Assembly: GCA_947494445.1 (NCBI GenBank)
Contig: CANLVD010000005.1
Coordinates: forward strand, 248,947-312,946
Origin: an uncultured Paracoccaceae bacterium
GTDB taxonomy: Bacteria > Pseudomonadota > Alphaproteobacteria > Rhodobacterales > Rhodobacteraceae
DNA: 64,000 nucleotides
Reading direction: 5' to 3'
The notes under the pieces are model-generated. The model ran no database searches. It was not told the DNA's origin and worked only from the letters and a program-made list of their open reading frames with translations. Positions 1 to 8,842 of the stretch are shown piece after piece (position 1 is the stretch's first letter; every line of letters starts with the position of its first letter). The position numbers and the translations under genes were made by a program.

Positions 1-2
1 AC

Positions 3-1793
3 AAGGTAGATCTGGAATACTATAAAGAGTTTGACTCCAGACTTCCCCCAGATTTCCCCAGACCGGATCCATGTGTCCAGATGATTTGGCATACTCTGGC
101 CACGGCCAGCGTCGGGCTCGGATTCTGGTATATAATCTGGCGATGGACTGCGTCGTTGAACCCCGATGCAATGGTATTTTCCTTGGCCGTGATCATGGCC
201 GAGACACTGATGTTCGTAGGAATGCTGTTATTCTACTTCGACATATGGAATGTCGGCGACCAGAACTTGCGACCGGTAAGAAAGCGGATGGAAAACGGGA
301 TGCCGTCGGACAACCCGGCGACCGTCGATGTCTTTATCACAACTTATACCGAAGACCCCAGCCTTGTTCGTTTGTCTATACAGGCCGCCAAGAAGCTAAA
401 GCTACCCGTGGGGTCCGATGTGAAGATTTGGGTGTTGGATGATGGCGCACGTGATCTGATGAAAGACATTTCCCATCGCGAGCAGGTGAACTACCTCTCG
501 CGAGCCGATAATCTTGGTTTCAAGGCTGGTAATATCCGCAATGCCATTCTTCACTCGACGTCCGAATACATTGTGATTTGTGATGCAGATACGCGCGTTA
601 TGCCGGAGTTTCTGAACAATACTTTGGGATACTTTGAAGACCCGGATGTAGCGTGGGTCCAGACACCACATTGGAACTATGATATTCCTCCGGGTGTCCA
701 CCTTGAGCGCTTCTTGCCTGGCTTCTTGAGAGCTCACTTTGAGAAGCGCCGCGGATCTGATGCCTTTCAGTCGAAGCGGCAAATACTGCAAGATCCATTC
801 TTTGCGGACTCACGCATCTTTTTTGACATCATTCAACGCCGCCGGGATCGAAACAACGCATCGTTCTGCTGTGGTGCCGCGTCGATCCACAGGCGGGAAG
901 CCTTGCTGGAAGGAACTCTCAGGCGTGAGGCGGGATCTAACCGCAGAAAATGGTTCCACCGATGGTCGCCCAATACTCAAACAAGGCTTTCGATAAGGTC
1001 CAAAATACTGGAACCTTTCCGATTTCACGTCTCTGAGGATTTTTTCACATCCCTGCTCATGCATTCAGACCCAAAGCGAAAGTGGAAGTCAGTTTTTCAC
1101 CCTCAGGTTGAAGCTAAAATGCTGTCACCATGGGATTTGCACAGTTGGACCGTGCAAAATTATAAATACGCCGGTGGCACTCTGGATGTTCTTTTCAGAT
1201 CTAAAGGATACCTGACAAGCAGCATGTCGCTGTGCCAGAAGCTCCATTATTCCGCTACTTTTTGGAGTTACCTGACCCCTCTTTGGGGATGGGTATTTCT
1301 GGTAGCTCCTATTGTTTCAATGTCTACAGGAATCGCTCCGATGAGCGGATACACAGTGGAATTTTTTGTTCATCTGCTACCGTTCATCTTGATTCATGAG
1401 TTGGCATTGGTATTCGGCTTTTGGGGCACGTCGGTCTGGAAGGGGCGATTGCTTTCTCAATCAATCACCTTTTTGGTCCTTCAAGCGATGTGGTCTGTCA
1501 TGTTGCGACGCCCTATCAAGTTCAAGGTCACGCCAAAGTCCCGCACGAGCGAAGTGTTCTGGACGCCCGTCCTGCCGCACATTGTGATCATCGTTGCAAC
1601 TGTATTCACGTTCTTGATTGGATTGCACCGCTATGCCAACAATCAAGATCCGGGGGATGCAGTTTTGTTGATTTTCAATGGGTTCTGGGGGGCGGTCAAT
1701 ATATTTGCGCTCACAAGATTTGCCTTGATTGCAGCCTGGCGGCCGGAGTGGATCCGGCCAAAGGGGCTTCGGAACGCGGTTCAGATGTCATGA
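3..1793 (+). CDS. Membrane glycosyltransferase, family 2 (cellulose synthase-like), 5' end cut by window edge
   Basis: A processive-type GT2 enzyme that would move sugar from a nucleotide donor onto a polysaccharide at the inner membrane. Counting from the Met at 81, there are two hydrophobic helices near residues 5-22 and 31-53, a GT-A domain with VLDDG (118-122) and CDAD (167-170), a SED catalytic-base motif (318-320), and C-terminal membrane helices from about 385. The usual Q-x-x-R-W acceptor motif reads QNYKY (359-363). The frame stays open from 81 to the left edge with plausible coding sense, and no ribosome site precedes 81, so the true start is probably outside the window. The stop overlaps the next start (ATGA), so the two genes are translationally coupled. 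Substrate unknown; cellulose or another beta-glucan is possible. Confidence 0.8.
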   Translation, partial: KVDLEYYKEFDSRLPPDFPRPDPCVQMIWHTLATASVGLGFWYIIWRWTASLNPDAMVFSLAVIMAETLMFVGMLLFYFDIWNVGDQNLRPVRKRMENGMPSDNPATVDVFITTYTEDPSLVRLSIQAAKKLKLPVGSDVKIWVLDDGARDLMKDISHREQVNYLSRADNLGFKAGNIRNAILHSTSEYIVICDADTRVMPEFLNNTLGYFEDPDVAWVQTPHWNYDIPPGVHLERFLPGFLRAHFEKRRGSDAFQSKRQILQDPFFADSRIFFDIIQRRRDRNNASFCCGAASIHRREALLEGTLRREAGSNRRKWFHRWSPNTQTRLSIRSKILEPFRFHVSEDFFTSLLMHSDPKRKWKSVFHPQVEAKMLSPWDLHSWTVQNYKYAGGTLDVLFRSKGYLTSSMSLCQKLHYSATFWSYLTPLWGWVFLVAPIVSMSTGIAPMSGYTVEFFVHLLPFILIHELALVFGFWGTSVWKGRLLSQSITFLVLQAMWSVMLRRPIKFKVTPKSRTSEVFWTPVLPHIVIIVATVFTFLIGLHRYANNQDPGDAVLLIFNGFWGAVNIFALTRFALIAAWRPEWIRPKGLRNAVQMS

Positions 1794-3124
1794 AAACCAT
1801 TCAAAACCTTAAAAACTTTCTCCCGTCGCTGGCCATTGTTGCGGGATTCTGCGTTTCGGGTGGAATCGCGATTTCAATTGAAAGTGGTGCGTTGACTGCG
1901 ATGCTGTCGCAAGATCCAAGCAATGCAATTGCCAAGAGCATTGACCAGCGCCAGCTTGCAGTTTCCAGACCCCTTTTATCGGTCGAGTTTGAGATGGCGA
2001 AGTCTGCTTGGGCGTATTTTGACCGAAACCTACAACCCTCTGGGCTGGTTAACTCAACCGACGGCTTTCCATCTTCGACCCTCTGGGACCAATCATCTTT
2101 TTTCCTGGGCCTTGTGTCCGCCTACCGTCTGGGTATCGTCGATCGGAAGGAATACCTGGAAATAGCAGAGGCTGCTTTGCGGGGCTTGTCCGAACTTGAA
2201 TTGGTGGCGGATGCCTTGCCCAACAAGGTTTACAATACCATCACTCTGGAAATGACGGATTATGAACAAAAGCTAACACCTGACGGGATTGGCTGGTCCG
2301 CCCTTGATCTAGCACGTTTGCTGGTTTCTCTGGATATTCTGGCAAAGTCGCCGGAACTGACGAACGCCGTTGATACCCTCTATCAGCGCTGGGCGTTCGG
2401 TCAGTTCGTATCAGACGGGCTTCTGCTTGGAAGTCGCCCCTCAGCTGACGAGAGAGCTTTTGAGGTAGTTCAGGAAGGACGGCTTGGATACGAAGAATAC
2501 GGCTCACGTGCTGTCAGTTTGGTTGGATTGGACAGTCTCCAAGCTCTCAGAGTGGACGACTTTTTGGAGTTTGTTGAGATAGGCCCCTTCGAAGTTGCTT
2601 TCGATGCACGCGACTTTCAAAGGACGGATGCCAACAACTATGTGGTTTCTGAACCTTATCTTTTAACGGCATTCGAATTTGGTCTTGATGAGGTTAACAA
2701 GGAGTTGGGGCATCGGGTGCTGGGGGCGCAGGAATTTCGGTATCGGGAGACCGGAAGGTTAACGTCGGTGAGCGAGAGCAACATCGATGAGGCGCCGTAT
2801 TTTCTGTATTATTCGGTTTATGCCAATGGGGAGACCTGGGTGCCTTTGGCGGAGAATGGGGAGGTTTTCCCTGATCTGGCGGCATTTTCGACAAAGGCGG
2901 CAATCGGGTGGCACATGATCTATGAGGATGACTATACCCAGCTGCTTTTTGACGAGGCACTGAAGACGCAGACGGATGAAGGCTTTTATTCCGGGATCTA
3001 CGAGGCTGACGGGCGGATCAACAAGGTGATGACGGCCAACACCAACGGGATCATTCTGGAAGCGCTCCACTACAAACAGTTTGGTCCGATGTTGACCTAT
3101 GGGCTGCTGGAGGGCAGCGGGTGA
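1790..3124 (+). CDS. DUF3131-type exported protein coupled to the glycosyltransferase
   Basis: A 444-residue protein starting at the ATG in the ATGA overlap with the glycosyltransferase. The N-terminus has a hydrophobic segment (about residues 11-30) that looks like a signal or anchor, so the bulk is probably periplasmic. The region from about residue 70 (SAWAYFDRNL, then TLWDQSSFFLG) resembles DUF3131, a helical-barrel fold related to glycoside hydrolases. Pairing with a GT2 enzyme suggests it trims, senses or helps export the polymer; that is inference. The frame is open upstream to about 1421, but that stretch lies inside the glycosyltransferase and is not used. Base composition becomes more GC-rich after about 2690. 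Confidence 0.7.
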   Translation: MKTIQNLKNFLPSLAIVAGFCVSGGIAISIESGALTAMLSQDPSNAIAKSIDQRQLAVSRPLLSVEFEMAKSAWAYFDRNLQPSGLVNSTDGFPSSTLWDQSSFFLGLVSAYRLGIVDRKEYLEIAEAALRGLSELELVADALPNKVYNTITLEMTDYEQKLTPDGIGWSALDLARLLVSLDILAKSPELTNAVDTLYQRWAFGQFVSDGLLLGSRPSADERAFEVVQEGRLGYEEYGSRAVSLVGLDSLQALRVDDFLEFVEIGPFEVAFDARDFQRTDANNYVVSEPYLLTAFEFGLDEVNKELGHRVLGAQEFRYRETGRLTSVSESNIDEAPYFLYYSVYANGETWVPLAENGEVFPDLAAFSTKAAIGWHMIYEDDYTQLLFDEALKTQTDEGFYSGIYEADGRINKVMTANTNGIILEALHYKQFGPMLTYGLLEGSG

Positions 3125-3167
3125 TCCGCCCCGGGGGCAGGGCGGATCACCTGTTTTATCAGGTTTA

Positions 3168-3665
3168 TCAGGAGATTGCGGGCGCGGGTCTGGCATTGAA
3201 GCCGATCCGGCCTGTGCGCGCGTATTCGATCACGGGCACGGCCGCGAGGGCGTAGACGATGTGACCCCAGAGCGCGACCCATGTGATGCCGCTCCAGCCC
3301 AGGAAGGGCTTCATGCCGGCGACCAGATGGGCCATGCCGTAGAGCGCAAAGGCCCAGAGAACAACGCCGTAGGCAGCGGCGGGAACCGACCAGTGGAGGC
3401 GCGGGAGGGTGGCCTGCCAGATGGGACGGGCAACCAGATACCAGCCGAGCGGATAGGCAATCAGGCCGGTGAAGATGTGCAGCAGATAGGCCAAGCCCTT
3501 GGGATTGCTGCCGATTATAGCCTTCAAGGTAGATCCTGCTAGACCGACGGGCGCGAGCTTGGCGTTGCCGGTCAAGGGCGAGAGGCCCTGACCGAAAGCG
3601 TCAAAGGCCACAGTGCCGACGGCACCTGCAAAAATGATGGAAATCAGTACGTTAGAGTTTTTCAT
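3168..3665 (-). CDS. Small multi-pass membrane protein, function unknown
   Basis: A 165-residue protein with about four hydrophobic stretches (near residues 5-25, 55-80, 90-110 and 130-150). No catalytic motif is recognised. The start chosen is MKNSNV, which has an AGGA ribosome site at a good distance; an upstream in-frame start six codons earlier lacks one. It converges on the DUF3131 gene with about 40 bp between the stops and faces a long non-coding stretch on its 5' side. The family looks conserved in style but I cannot name it. Confidence 0.6.
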   Translation of the reverse strand: MKNSNVLISIIFAGAVGTVAFDAFGQGLSPLTGNAKLAPVGLAGSTLKAIIGSNPKGLAYLLHIFTGLIAYPLGWYLVARPIWQATLPRLHWSVPAAAYGVVLWAFALYGMAHLVAGMKPFLGWSGITWVALWGHIVYALAAVPVIEYARTGRIGFNARPAPAIS

Positions 3666-3926
3666 GGGACAGTTCCTTTGCATCTGTTGGCAAGGGGTGT
3701 GCCCTGAATTGGGGGGTGGCGATAGCCCCGCTCACGCGGAGTTTGGGGCCCGCGATGGGGTTCGTGAGGATTGTTACAGATTTGGCCCAAATCCCATCAC
3801 AGACGGGTGATTGTTCGCAATTTTGTTTCAGAAGTTAAAAGAGGCCTTTCATAACTCTTCCGTAGTTCTTTCATAACTCAAGTGGTTTTGTCGGGTATTG
3901 CGGCGTGCGTGGGGTTTGGATCGTGA

Positions 3927-4144
3927 TCCGTGGGTCGTTTCGGCCGCGCAGGCGCATCGCGCCGGGGGGATTGGTTGGTGGTGCGGGTGGTGTTTCGTGG
4001 TGAGGGCAGCGACCGACCTTGGGGTAAGCGGCGTCCCGGAAACGATCCGGTGGATCGTTTAAGCCGCGCACGCGCATCGCGCCGGGGGATGGATCTTGTG
4101 GTGCGGGTGGTGTTTCTTGGTGAGGGCAGCGACCGACCTTGGGC
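3927..4144. repeat. Imperfect tandem repeat, two copies, 120-bp period
   Basis: The 95-bp stretch ending at GACCGACCTT (3927-4020) recurs exactly 120 bp later (4047-4140) with scattered substitutions. The best conserved parts are CGCATCGCGCCGGGGG and GTGCGGGTGGTGTTTC. The 3684-4209 stretch carries no gene I can support: this repeat, the hairpin repeat to its right, and on its left the promoter region of the small membrane protein. The period is a multiple of three, so both strands have open frames through it, but they show no family resemblance. Confidence 0.7.
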
Positions 4145-4146
4145 GG

Positions 4147-4204
4147 GTGCGAAGCGCCCTCCCTGGGGGGAGGTCGGGCGCTGCCCGGTCTGGCGACCGG
4201 GCGA
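4147..4204. repeat. Dispersed hairpin repeat, copy 1
   Basis: About 58 bp that recur at 8843-8900 in the same orientation. The order is GCGAAGCGC, a CCTCCC/GGGAGG inverted pair, the shared core TCGGGCGCTGCC, and a terminal perfect 8-bp stem GCCCGGTC / GACCGGGC with a 4-base loop. Sequence in the stem differs from copy 2 but pairing is kept. It may act as a terminator or a REP-like element. Confidence 0.6.
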
Positions 4205-4209
4205 AACCG

Positions 4210-4911
4210 TCAGTGACCCAAAAGGTTCCTCAGAAAATGTGCCACTGTAGAAAATATGCTTTCAGGTTCATCTGAAACTCCATAAAAAATGTTTCTACTC
4301 AAAATTGCCAACAATATAAATCCAGCCGAAAAACCTGCCATGACAAAGGAGTAAAATACTGGATAGTAAAACTTCATCAATTGTGCTGTTTTTAAGTTAG
4401 ATATTTTTTCCTGCTTCTTCAATTCACTTAAAAACTCTTCATTGTCACGAAATTCCATTGTGTAGACGTTGATTATTGATGAATTGGACTTTCCAGAACG
4501 AAATGATACTCTAAGAGTCCAAGTTATAAATACAATCAATGATGTTCCCAGCAAAAAGGCGATGATTTGTTCGTCAAATTCATTCATGCTATCTCTGATG
4601 AAATTCCAAATACCAAAAAAGCCAGCAAAACCTAACGTTATTACAATGTTATTATAAGATGAAGCTTTGTCCGTTAACATCATTTGAAATGACAAAAGTT
4701 TCTCTCTTATTTCATCTTCTTGTCTTTCTAGAAAACGAGATTCTGCTTCGGAAATATAATCTTCTACTAATATTTCAAAAGATTTCCTGATGAATCGTTC
4801 ATCGTCTATTTCATGAGAAAGTCTTGAAAGTCCAAGTTGGTGCACCTTTGCCGCTATCTTCCTAATCTGATCATCGGACAAGGGTTGATCTTTATTCCCG
4901 GTTTCTTCCAT
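4210..4911 (-). CDS. AT-rich gene for a membrane protein of unknown function, directly behind lepA
   Basis: A 233-residue protein: an acidic, helical N-terminal half (to about residue 85, possible coiled coil), two adjacent membrane helices (about 88-107 and 116-135), a charged segment, and a third hydrophobic stretch (about 185-207). Codon use is strikingly AT-rich compared with every neighbour, which suggests recent transfer. Its ATG follows the lepA stop with no gap (TGA then ATG on the minus strand), so it may depend on lepA transcription and translational restart. No family is recognised. Membrane proteins with this pattern occur among defence and signalling effectors, but nothing here proves that. 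Confidence 0.6.
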   Translation of the reverse strand: MEETGNKDQPLSDDQIRKIAAKVHQLGLSRLSHEIDDERFIRKSFEILVEDYISEAESRFLERQEDEIREKLLSFQMMLTDKASSYNNIVITLGFAGFFGIWNFIRDSMNEFDEQIIAFLLGTSLIVFITWTLRVSFRSGKSNSSIINVYTMEFRDNEEFLSELKKQEKISNLKTAQLMKFYYPVFYSFVMAGFSAGFILLAILSRNIFYGVSDEPESIFSTVAHFLRNLLGH

Positions 4912-6711
4912 TCACCCATCCATCTTCAACGCATTGATGAACGCCTCCTGCGGGATGTCCACTTTCCCGAATTGGCGCATCTTCTTCTTACCCGCTTTCT
5001 GCTTCTCCAGCAGCTTTTTCTTCCGGGTCACGTCGCCGCCATAACATTTGGCAGTCACGTCCTTGCGGAGCGCCGAGAGGGTTTCGCGGGCGATGATGCG
5101 CCCGCCGATGGCGGCCTGAATGGGGATCTTGAACATGTGCTGGGGGATGAGTTCCTTCAGCTTTTCGACCATGGCGCGGCCGCGGGTCTCGGCCCGGTTG
5201 CGATGGACCATGGTCGAGAGCGCGTCGACGGGCTCGTCATTCACGAGGATCTGCATCTTGACCAGCGCGTCCTCGGCATAGCCGGTCATCTGGTAGTCGA
5301 AGCTGGCGTAGCCCTTGGTCACGGATTTCAGGCGGTCGTAGAAATCGAAGACGACCTCGTTCAGCGGCAGGTCATAGACGACCATGGCGCGGGTGCCTGC
5401 ATAGGTGAGGTCAAGCTGGATGCCGCGGCGGTCCTGACAGAGTTTGAGGACATCGCCTAGGTATTCGTCGGGCACGAGGATGGTGGCCTTGATGCGCGGT
5501 TCCTCGATGTGATCGATGTGGGTCGGGTCGGGCATGTCGGCGGGGTTGTGCATCTCGACCACTTCGCCGTCGCGCATGTGGATGTGGTAGATCACGGAGG
5601 GTGCGGTGGTGATCAGGTCGATGTCATATTCGCGTTCCAGCCGGTCGCGGATGACCTCAAGATGCAGGAGGCCGAGGAAGCCGCAGCGGAAGCCGAAGCC
5701 GAGTGCGGCAGAGGTTTCCATCTCGGTTGAGAAGGACGCGTCGTTGAGGGCGAGTTTGGAGATCGCTTCGCGCAGGTCCTCAAACTCGGCATTGTCGACG
5801 GGGAAGAGGCCGCAGAAGACAACAGGCTGGGCGGGTTTGAAGCCCGGCAGGGCCTCGGTCGTGCCGCCTTTTTCATGGGTGATGGTGTCGCCGACGCGGG
5901 TGTCGCGGACCTGCTTGATGGAGGCGGTGAGGAAGCCCATCTCGCCGGGGCCGAGATGGGCGAGGTTTTCCATCTGCGGGCGGAAGACGCCGAGGCGGTC
6001 GACGGGGTAGGTGGCGCCGGTGTTCATCATCTTGATGCGGTCGCCCTTCTTGAGGTGGCCGTCGATGATGCGCACGAGGACGACGACGCCGAGGTAGGCG
6101 TCATACCAGCTGTCGACCAGCATGGCCTTGAGCGGTTTGTCGGGGTCGCCCTTGGGGGCGGGCAGGCGGGTGACGATCGCCTCCAGCACGTCGGGGATGC
6201 CGAGGCCGGTCTTGGCGGAGATTTCCACGGCCTCGGAGGCGTCGATCCCGATCACGTCCTCGATCTGCTCACGGACGCGGGCGGGCTCGGCTGCGGGCAG
6301 GTCGACCTTGTTGAGGACCGGCACGATCTCATGGTCGGCATCGATGGCCTGATAGACATTGGCCAGCGTCTGCGCCTCGACCCCCTGGGAGGCATCGACG
6401 ACCAGAAGCGAGCCTTCGACGGCGCGCATGGAGCGTGAGACCTCATAGGCGAAATCGACGTGGCCGGGGGTGTCGATCAGGTTGAGCACATAATCCTTGC
6501 CGTCCTGCGCGCGGTAGTCGATGCGCACGGTGTTGGCCTTGATGGTGATGCCGCGCTCGCGTTCGATGTCCATCGCGTCAAGAAGCTGTTCCTTCATGTC
6601 GCGGGCCTGCACCGTGCCGGTCATCTGGATGAGCCGGTCAGCAAGCGTGGATTTGCCGTGGTCGATGTGGGCCACGATGGAGAAATTGCGGATCTGTGAA
6701 AGCTCGGTCAT
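4912..6711 (-). CDS. lepA: Elongation factor 4 (LepA/EF4), ribosome-associated GTPase
   Basis: A translational GTPase that acts on elongating or assembling ribosomes. The start chosen ([10 protein letters not shown]) gives 599 residues, the normal length. The G motifs are all visible: HIDHGKST (G1), DTPGHVDF (G3) and NKVD (G4). The EF4-specific C-terminal half contains [11 protein letters not shown], and the basic tail ([16 protein letters not shown]) is typical. The frame extends about 96 codons further upstream, but that part has no similarity and overlaps the divergent hcp gene. The AT-rich membrane gene follows immediately on the same strand. Confidence 0.95.
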   Translation of the reverse strand: MTELSQIRNFSIVAHIDHGKSTLADRLIQMTGTVQARDMKEQLLDAMDIERERGITIKANTVRIDYRAQDGKDYVLNLIDTPGHVDFAYEVSRSMRAVEGSLLVVDASQGVEAQTLANVYQAIDADHEIVPVLNKVDLPAAEPARVREQIEDVIGIDASEAVEISAKTGLGIPDVLEAIVTRLPAPKGDPDKPLKAMLVDSWYDAYLGVVVLVRIIDGHLKKGDRIKMMNTGATYPVDRLGVFRPQMENLAHLGPGEMGFLTASIKQVRDTRVGDTITHEKGGTTEALPGFKPAQPVVFCGLFPVDNAEFEDLREAISKLALNDASFSTEMETSAALGFGFRCGFLGLLHLEVIRDRLEREYDIDLITTAPSVIYHIHMRDGEVVEMHNPADMPDPTHIDHIEEPRIKATILVPDEYLGDVLKLCQDRRGIQLDLTYAGTRAMVVYDLPLNEVVFDFYDRLKSVTKGYASFDYQMTGYAEDALVKMQILVNDEPVDALSTMVHRNRAETRGRAMVEKLKELIPQHMFKIPIQAAIGGRIIARETLSALRKDVTAKCYGGDVTRKKKLLEKQKAGKKKMRQFGKVDIPQEAFINALKMDG

Positions 6712-6820
6712 TGCCGGGATATGCGGGCGTTTCGGGGTCCCGTCAAGCGGTTGTGACGAAAGCCATGGATCGGGACGGCGGGTAACGCTAGGCTTGCGGC
6801 ATTTGAGGAAAGGACAGCGC

Positions 6821-7285
6821 ATGGCCGTGACAGCATATTTGACGATCCCCAACATCGAAGGGGGCAGCACCGCATCGGGATTTGAGGGCGAGATCGAGGT
6901 GCAGGGCTTCGACTGGGGCCTGCGGGGCGCGCAGATGTCCGGCAGCCGCCGCAGCAAGCCCGAGATCGAGCCGCTGACGGTGCTCAAACGGCTGGACAAG
7001 GCGTCGGTCTATATCGCGCAGGCCGCCGCGCGGGGGATGGCGTTTCAGGAGGTGGTGTTCCGGGTCGTGACCCACGTCCAGGGCGCGCCGGCGGAGTATC
7101 TGAAATACACGCTGAAAAAGGCGGTGATCACCCGCTACGAGATCGAGAACGCGGGCGAGGATGCGCCCGATGACGTGCTGCGCGAAATGGTGGAGATCAC
7201 CTTTTCCGAGGCCGAATTGCTGTTCGTGGAGAACCCCGGCCTGCCGAACCCGTCCGAGCATGAGGTGGGGATTGATGTGGGGTGA
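6821..7285 (+). CDS. hcp: Orphan Hcp-family protein (type VI secretion tube protein)
   Basis: A 154-residue Hcp-like protein; such proteins form hexameric rings that stack into the T6SS inner tube and can carry small effectors in the lumen. The sequence has the family layout: short N-terminal strand ([10 protein letters not shown]), GEIEV...F-D-W, and [17 protein letters not shown] in the middle. The start is supported by a GAGGAAAGGA ribosome site. No other T6SS gene (VgrG, TssB/C, ClpV, TssM) lies nearby, so it is an orphan copy divergent from lepA. The next gene starts 26 bp downstream and may be co-transcribed. Confidence 0.85.
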   Translation: MAVTAYLTIPNIEGGSTASGFEGEIEVQGFDWGLRGAQMSGSRRSKPEIEPLTVLKRLDKASVYIAQAAARGMAFQEVVFRVVTHVQGAPAEYLKYTLKKAVITRYEIENAGEDAPDDVLREMVEITFSEAELLFVENPGLPNPSEHEVGIDVG

Positions 7286-7310
7286 GGGGGAGTAGCGTGA
7301 GGGGTGGCTG

Positions 7311-8804
7311 ATGGTTGAGTTTTCCTCGCGAGAAGATGTTGAGGCGTGGTTGCAGGGCAAACCGCGTGACGTGGCGATAGCCCTGGCTGCACGATCAGCG
7401 TTGCGGGTGCTGCCTATGATCGCATCGCTTTGGGATGTGGACATAGACGTTCCAGCTACCCGCTTAGTTTTGCCATTGTTACGTGCTACACTCGCCTCAT
7501 CGGTTGTGAGCAAATGGCCAACCGATGAGGCGGTGGCCGCCGCCGCCACCGACGCCGCCTCCGCCGCCTCCGACGCCGCAACCTCCGCCACCCACGCCGC
7601 CACCACCCACGCCGCCGCCACCTACGCCGCCTTCGCCGCCGCCTTCGCCGCCGCCTTCGCCACCTCCGACGCCGCCACCTCCGCCACCGACGCCGCCACC
7701 TCCGCCACCCACGCCGCCTTCGCCACCTCCGCCACCCACGCCGCCGCCACCTACGCCGCCATCGGAAGTGATGCATCACTTATGGCTGGCACCGGTGATG
7801 TGATCGAAGTGTACTTGCGACAGGTGTGGCCGACAGGGGAGCCATCTTCTTTTGATGATCAGGTAGTGGCCTTTTCAAAGCGGCTGCGCGGGGAAGGAGA
7901 TGCGGGAGATTTTTGGGTGCGCTGGTATGACGGGTATCGCATCGGCAAGCCTTTAGACTGGGACGTGCAAAAGGCGATTGCTCTGTTGCCGGATGAAGTT
8001 TGGCAACGCGGGTTTGAAGCGGTTGGTGAGCATATACTAGAGATTGAAGAGCGGTTTCTGGTTACAGCGTCCCCGTTGGCTGAAGAGATCCTCTGGGATG
8101 ATGAGGGACAAAACCTAACACGCCAGCCCGCCCCTGCTGCGAAACCAGACCTGCTTGAGACCGGGTTGAACAAGGTGCGAGATGCGGTTGAGGACATTCG
8201 GGATGATACGTCGTCAAACCAATACACGGCCCTGTCGCCGATCCTGAAAAGGCTGGACAGAACCTTAGCACGGTATTCGGATGATCCCCAACGTATCCAT
8301 GATGATTTTTCACTTTCGGTTCATCAATTGCGCGGTTTGGTCGAAAAGCAGGAATGCCCGCAGGACCTGAATATCGATGCTTTGGAAGCGGCCTTGGACA
8401 CTGGAGCGGTCGATCTTCGGGCATCAATGCCGGATTTGGCGGAAGCTGTTCTGGATCGGGCAGACCTTCGGGTTGTCGACTTCTCACGAGACGAACTGTC
8501 CATCCTTGAACGCGCGGTCGAAGCTGTTGCAGGTCTAAGCATAGACAGCCTTGCCGCTGAGTTGCGGGAAGATTTTGAGATTGTCAGGGCCAGCGTGTTG
8601 ATAGGTTTTGAAACAGACGATGAGGCGCGGCGAAATGGACTTTACCGGATCAGCAGCCGTACGCCCCGTGCATCGCATATGTTCAGGAAGCTTGTCGCTG
8701 CGGGAAACCATGCTGAGCGCGGCGTGGTTGATGGCGTGAACATGATGAAGGCCATCAGTGAGATACGCCCGGCAATCGGGGTTCTGTCTCGTTTGTTTTC
8801 ATGA
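7311..8804 (+). CDS. Protein of unknown function with an alanine-rich repeat segment, downstream of hcp
   Basis: A 497-residue protein starting at an ATG preceded by GAGGGG. Residues 1-70 are ordinary, residues about 72-150 are a degenerate Ala-rich repeat (units such as SDAATSATHAA, ATYAAFAAAFAA), and the rest is a helical, acidic domain with no signal peptide and a few weakly hydrophobic stretches near the C-terminus. No family is recognised. Its place 26 bp behind an orphan hcp makes it a candidate T6SS cargo or associated protein, by position only. The codon composition outside the repeat is typical of the genome, though slightly less GC-rich. Confidence 0.6.
   Translation: MVEFSSREDVEAWLQGKPRDVAIALAARSALRVLPMIASLWDVDIDVPATRLVLPLLRATLASSVVSKWPTDEAVAAAATDAASAASDAATSATHAATTHAAATYAAFAAAFAAAFATSDAATSATDAATSATHAAFATSATHAAATYAAIGSDASLMAGTGDVIEVYLRQVWPTGEPSSFDDQVVAFSKRLRGEGDAGDFWVRWYDGYRIGKPLDWDVQKAIALLPDEVWQRGFEAVGEHILEIEERFLVTASPLAEEILWDDEGQNLTRQPAPAAKPDLLETGLNKVRDAVEDIRDDTSSNQYTALSPILKRLDRTLARYSDDPQRIHDDFSLSVHQLRGLVEKQECPQDLNIDALEAALDTGAVDLRASMPDLAEAVLDRADLRVVDFSRDELSILERAVEAVAGLSIDSLAAELREDFEIVRASVLIGFETDDEARRNGLYRISSRTPRASHMFRKLVAAGNHAERGVVDGVNMMKAISEIRPAIGVLSRLFS
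7528..7763 (+). repeat. Low-complexity GCC-rich repeat inside the alanine-repeat gene
   Basis: About 235 bp built almost only from GCCGCC, GCCACC, TCCGCC and CACGCC blocks, in frame with the coding sequence and giving Ala/Thr/Ser/His/Tyr/Phe residues. Longer units recur, for example CCTCCGACGCCG and CACCTACGCCGCC. Such a tract is prone to slippage, so copy number may differ between strains. Confidence 0.8.
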
Positions 8805-8842
8805 AATCACGCAGCCCCAAGACCAGCGCCCGGGACTGGGGG

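Noticed and set aside
1421-1789. Upstream extension of the DUF3131 reading frame
   Set aside because: It lies entirely inside the glycosyltransferase coding region in another frame; the ATGA overlap at 1790 gives a normal start with a signal-like N-terminus.
3930-4250. Open frames through the 120-bp tandem repeat
   Set aside because: They exist because the period is a multiple of three and the DNA is GC-rich. No ribosome site or family resemblance; one runs into the AT-rich gene on the other strand.
7486-7803. Pro-rich, Gly-rich and Arg/Trp-rich open frames in the repeat of the alanine gene
   Set aside because: They are shadows of the GCC repeat. Only the Ala frame continues in normal coding sequence on both sides.
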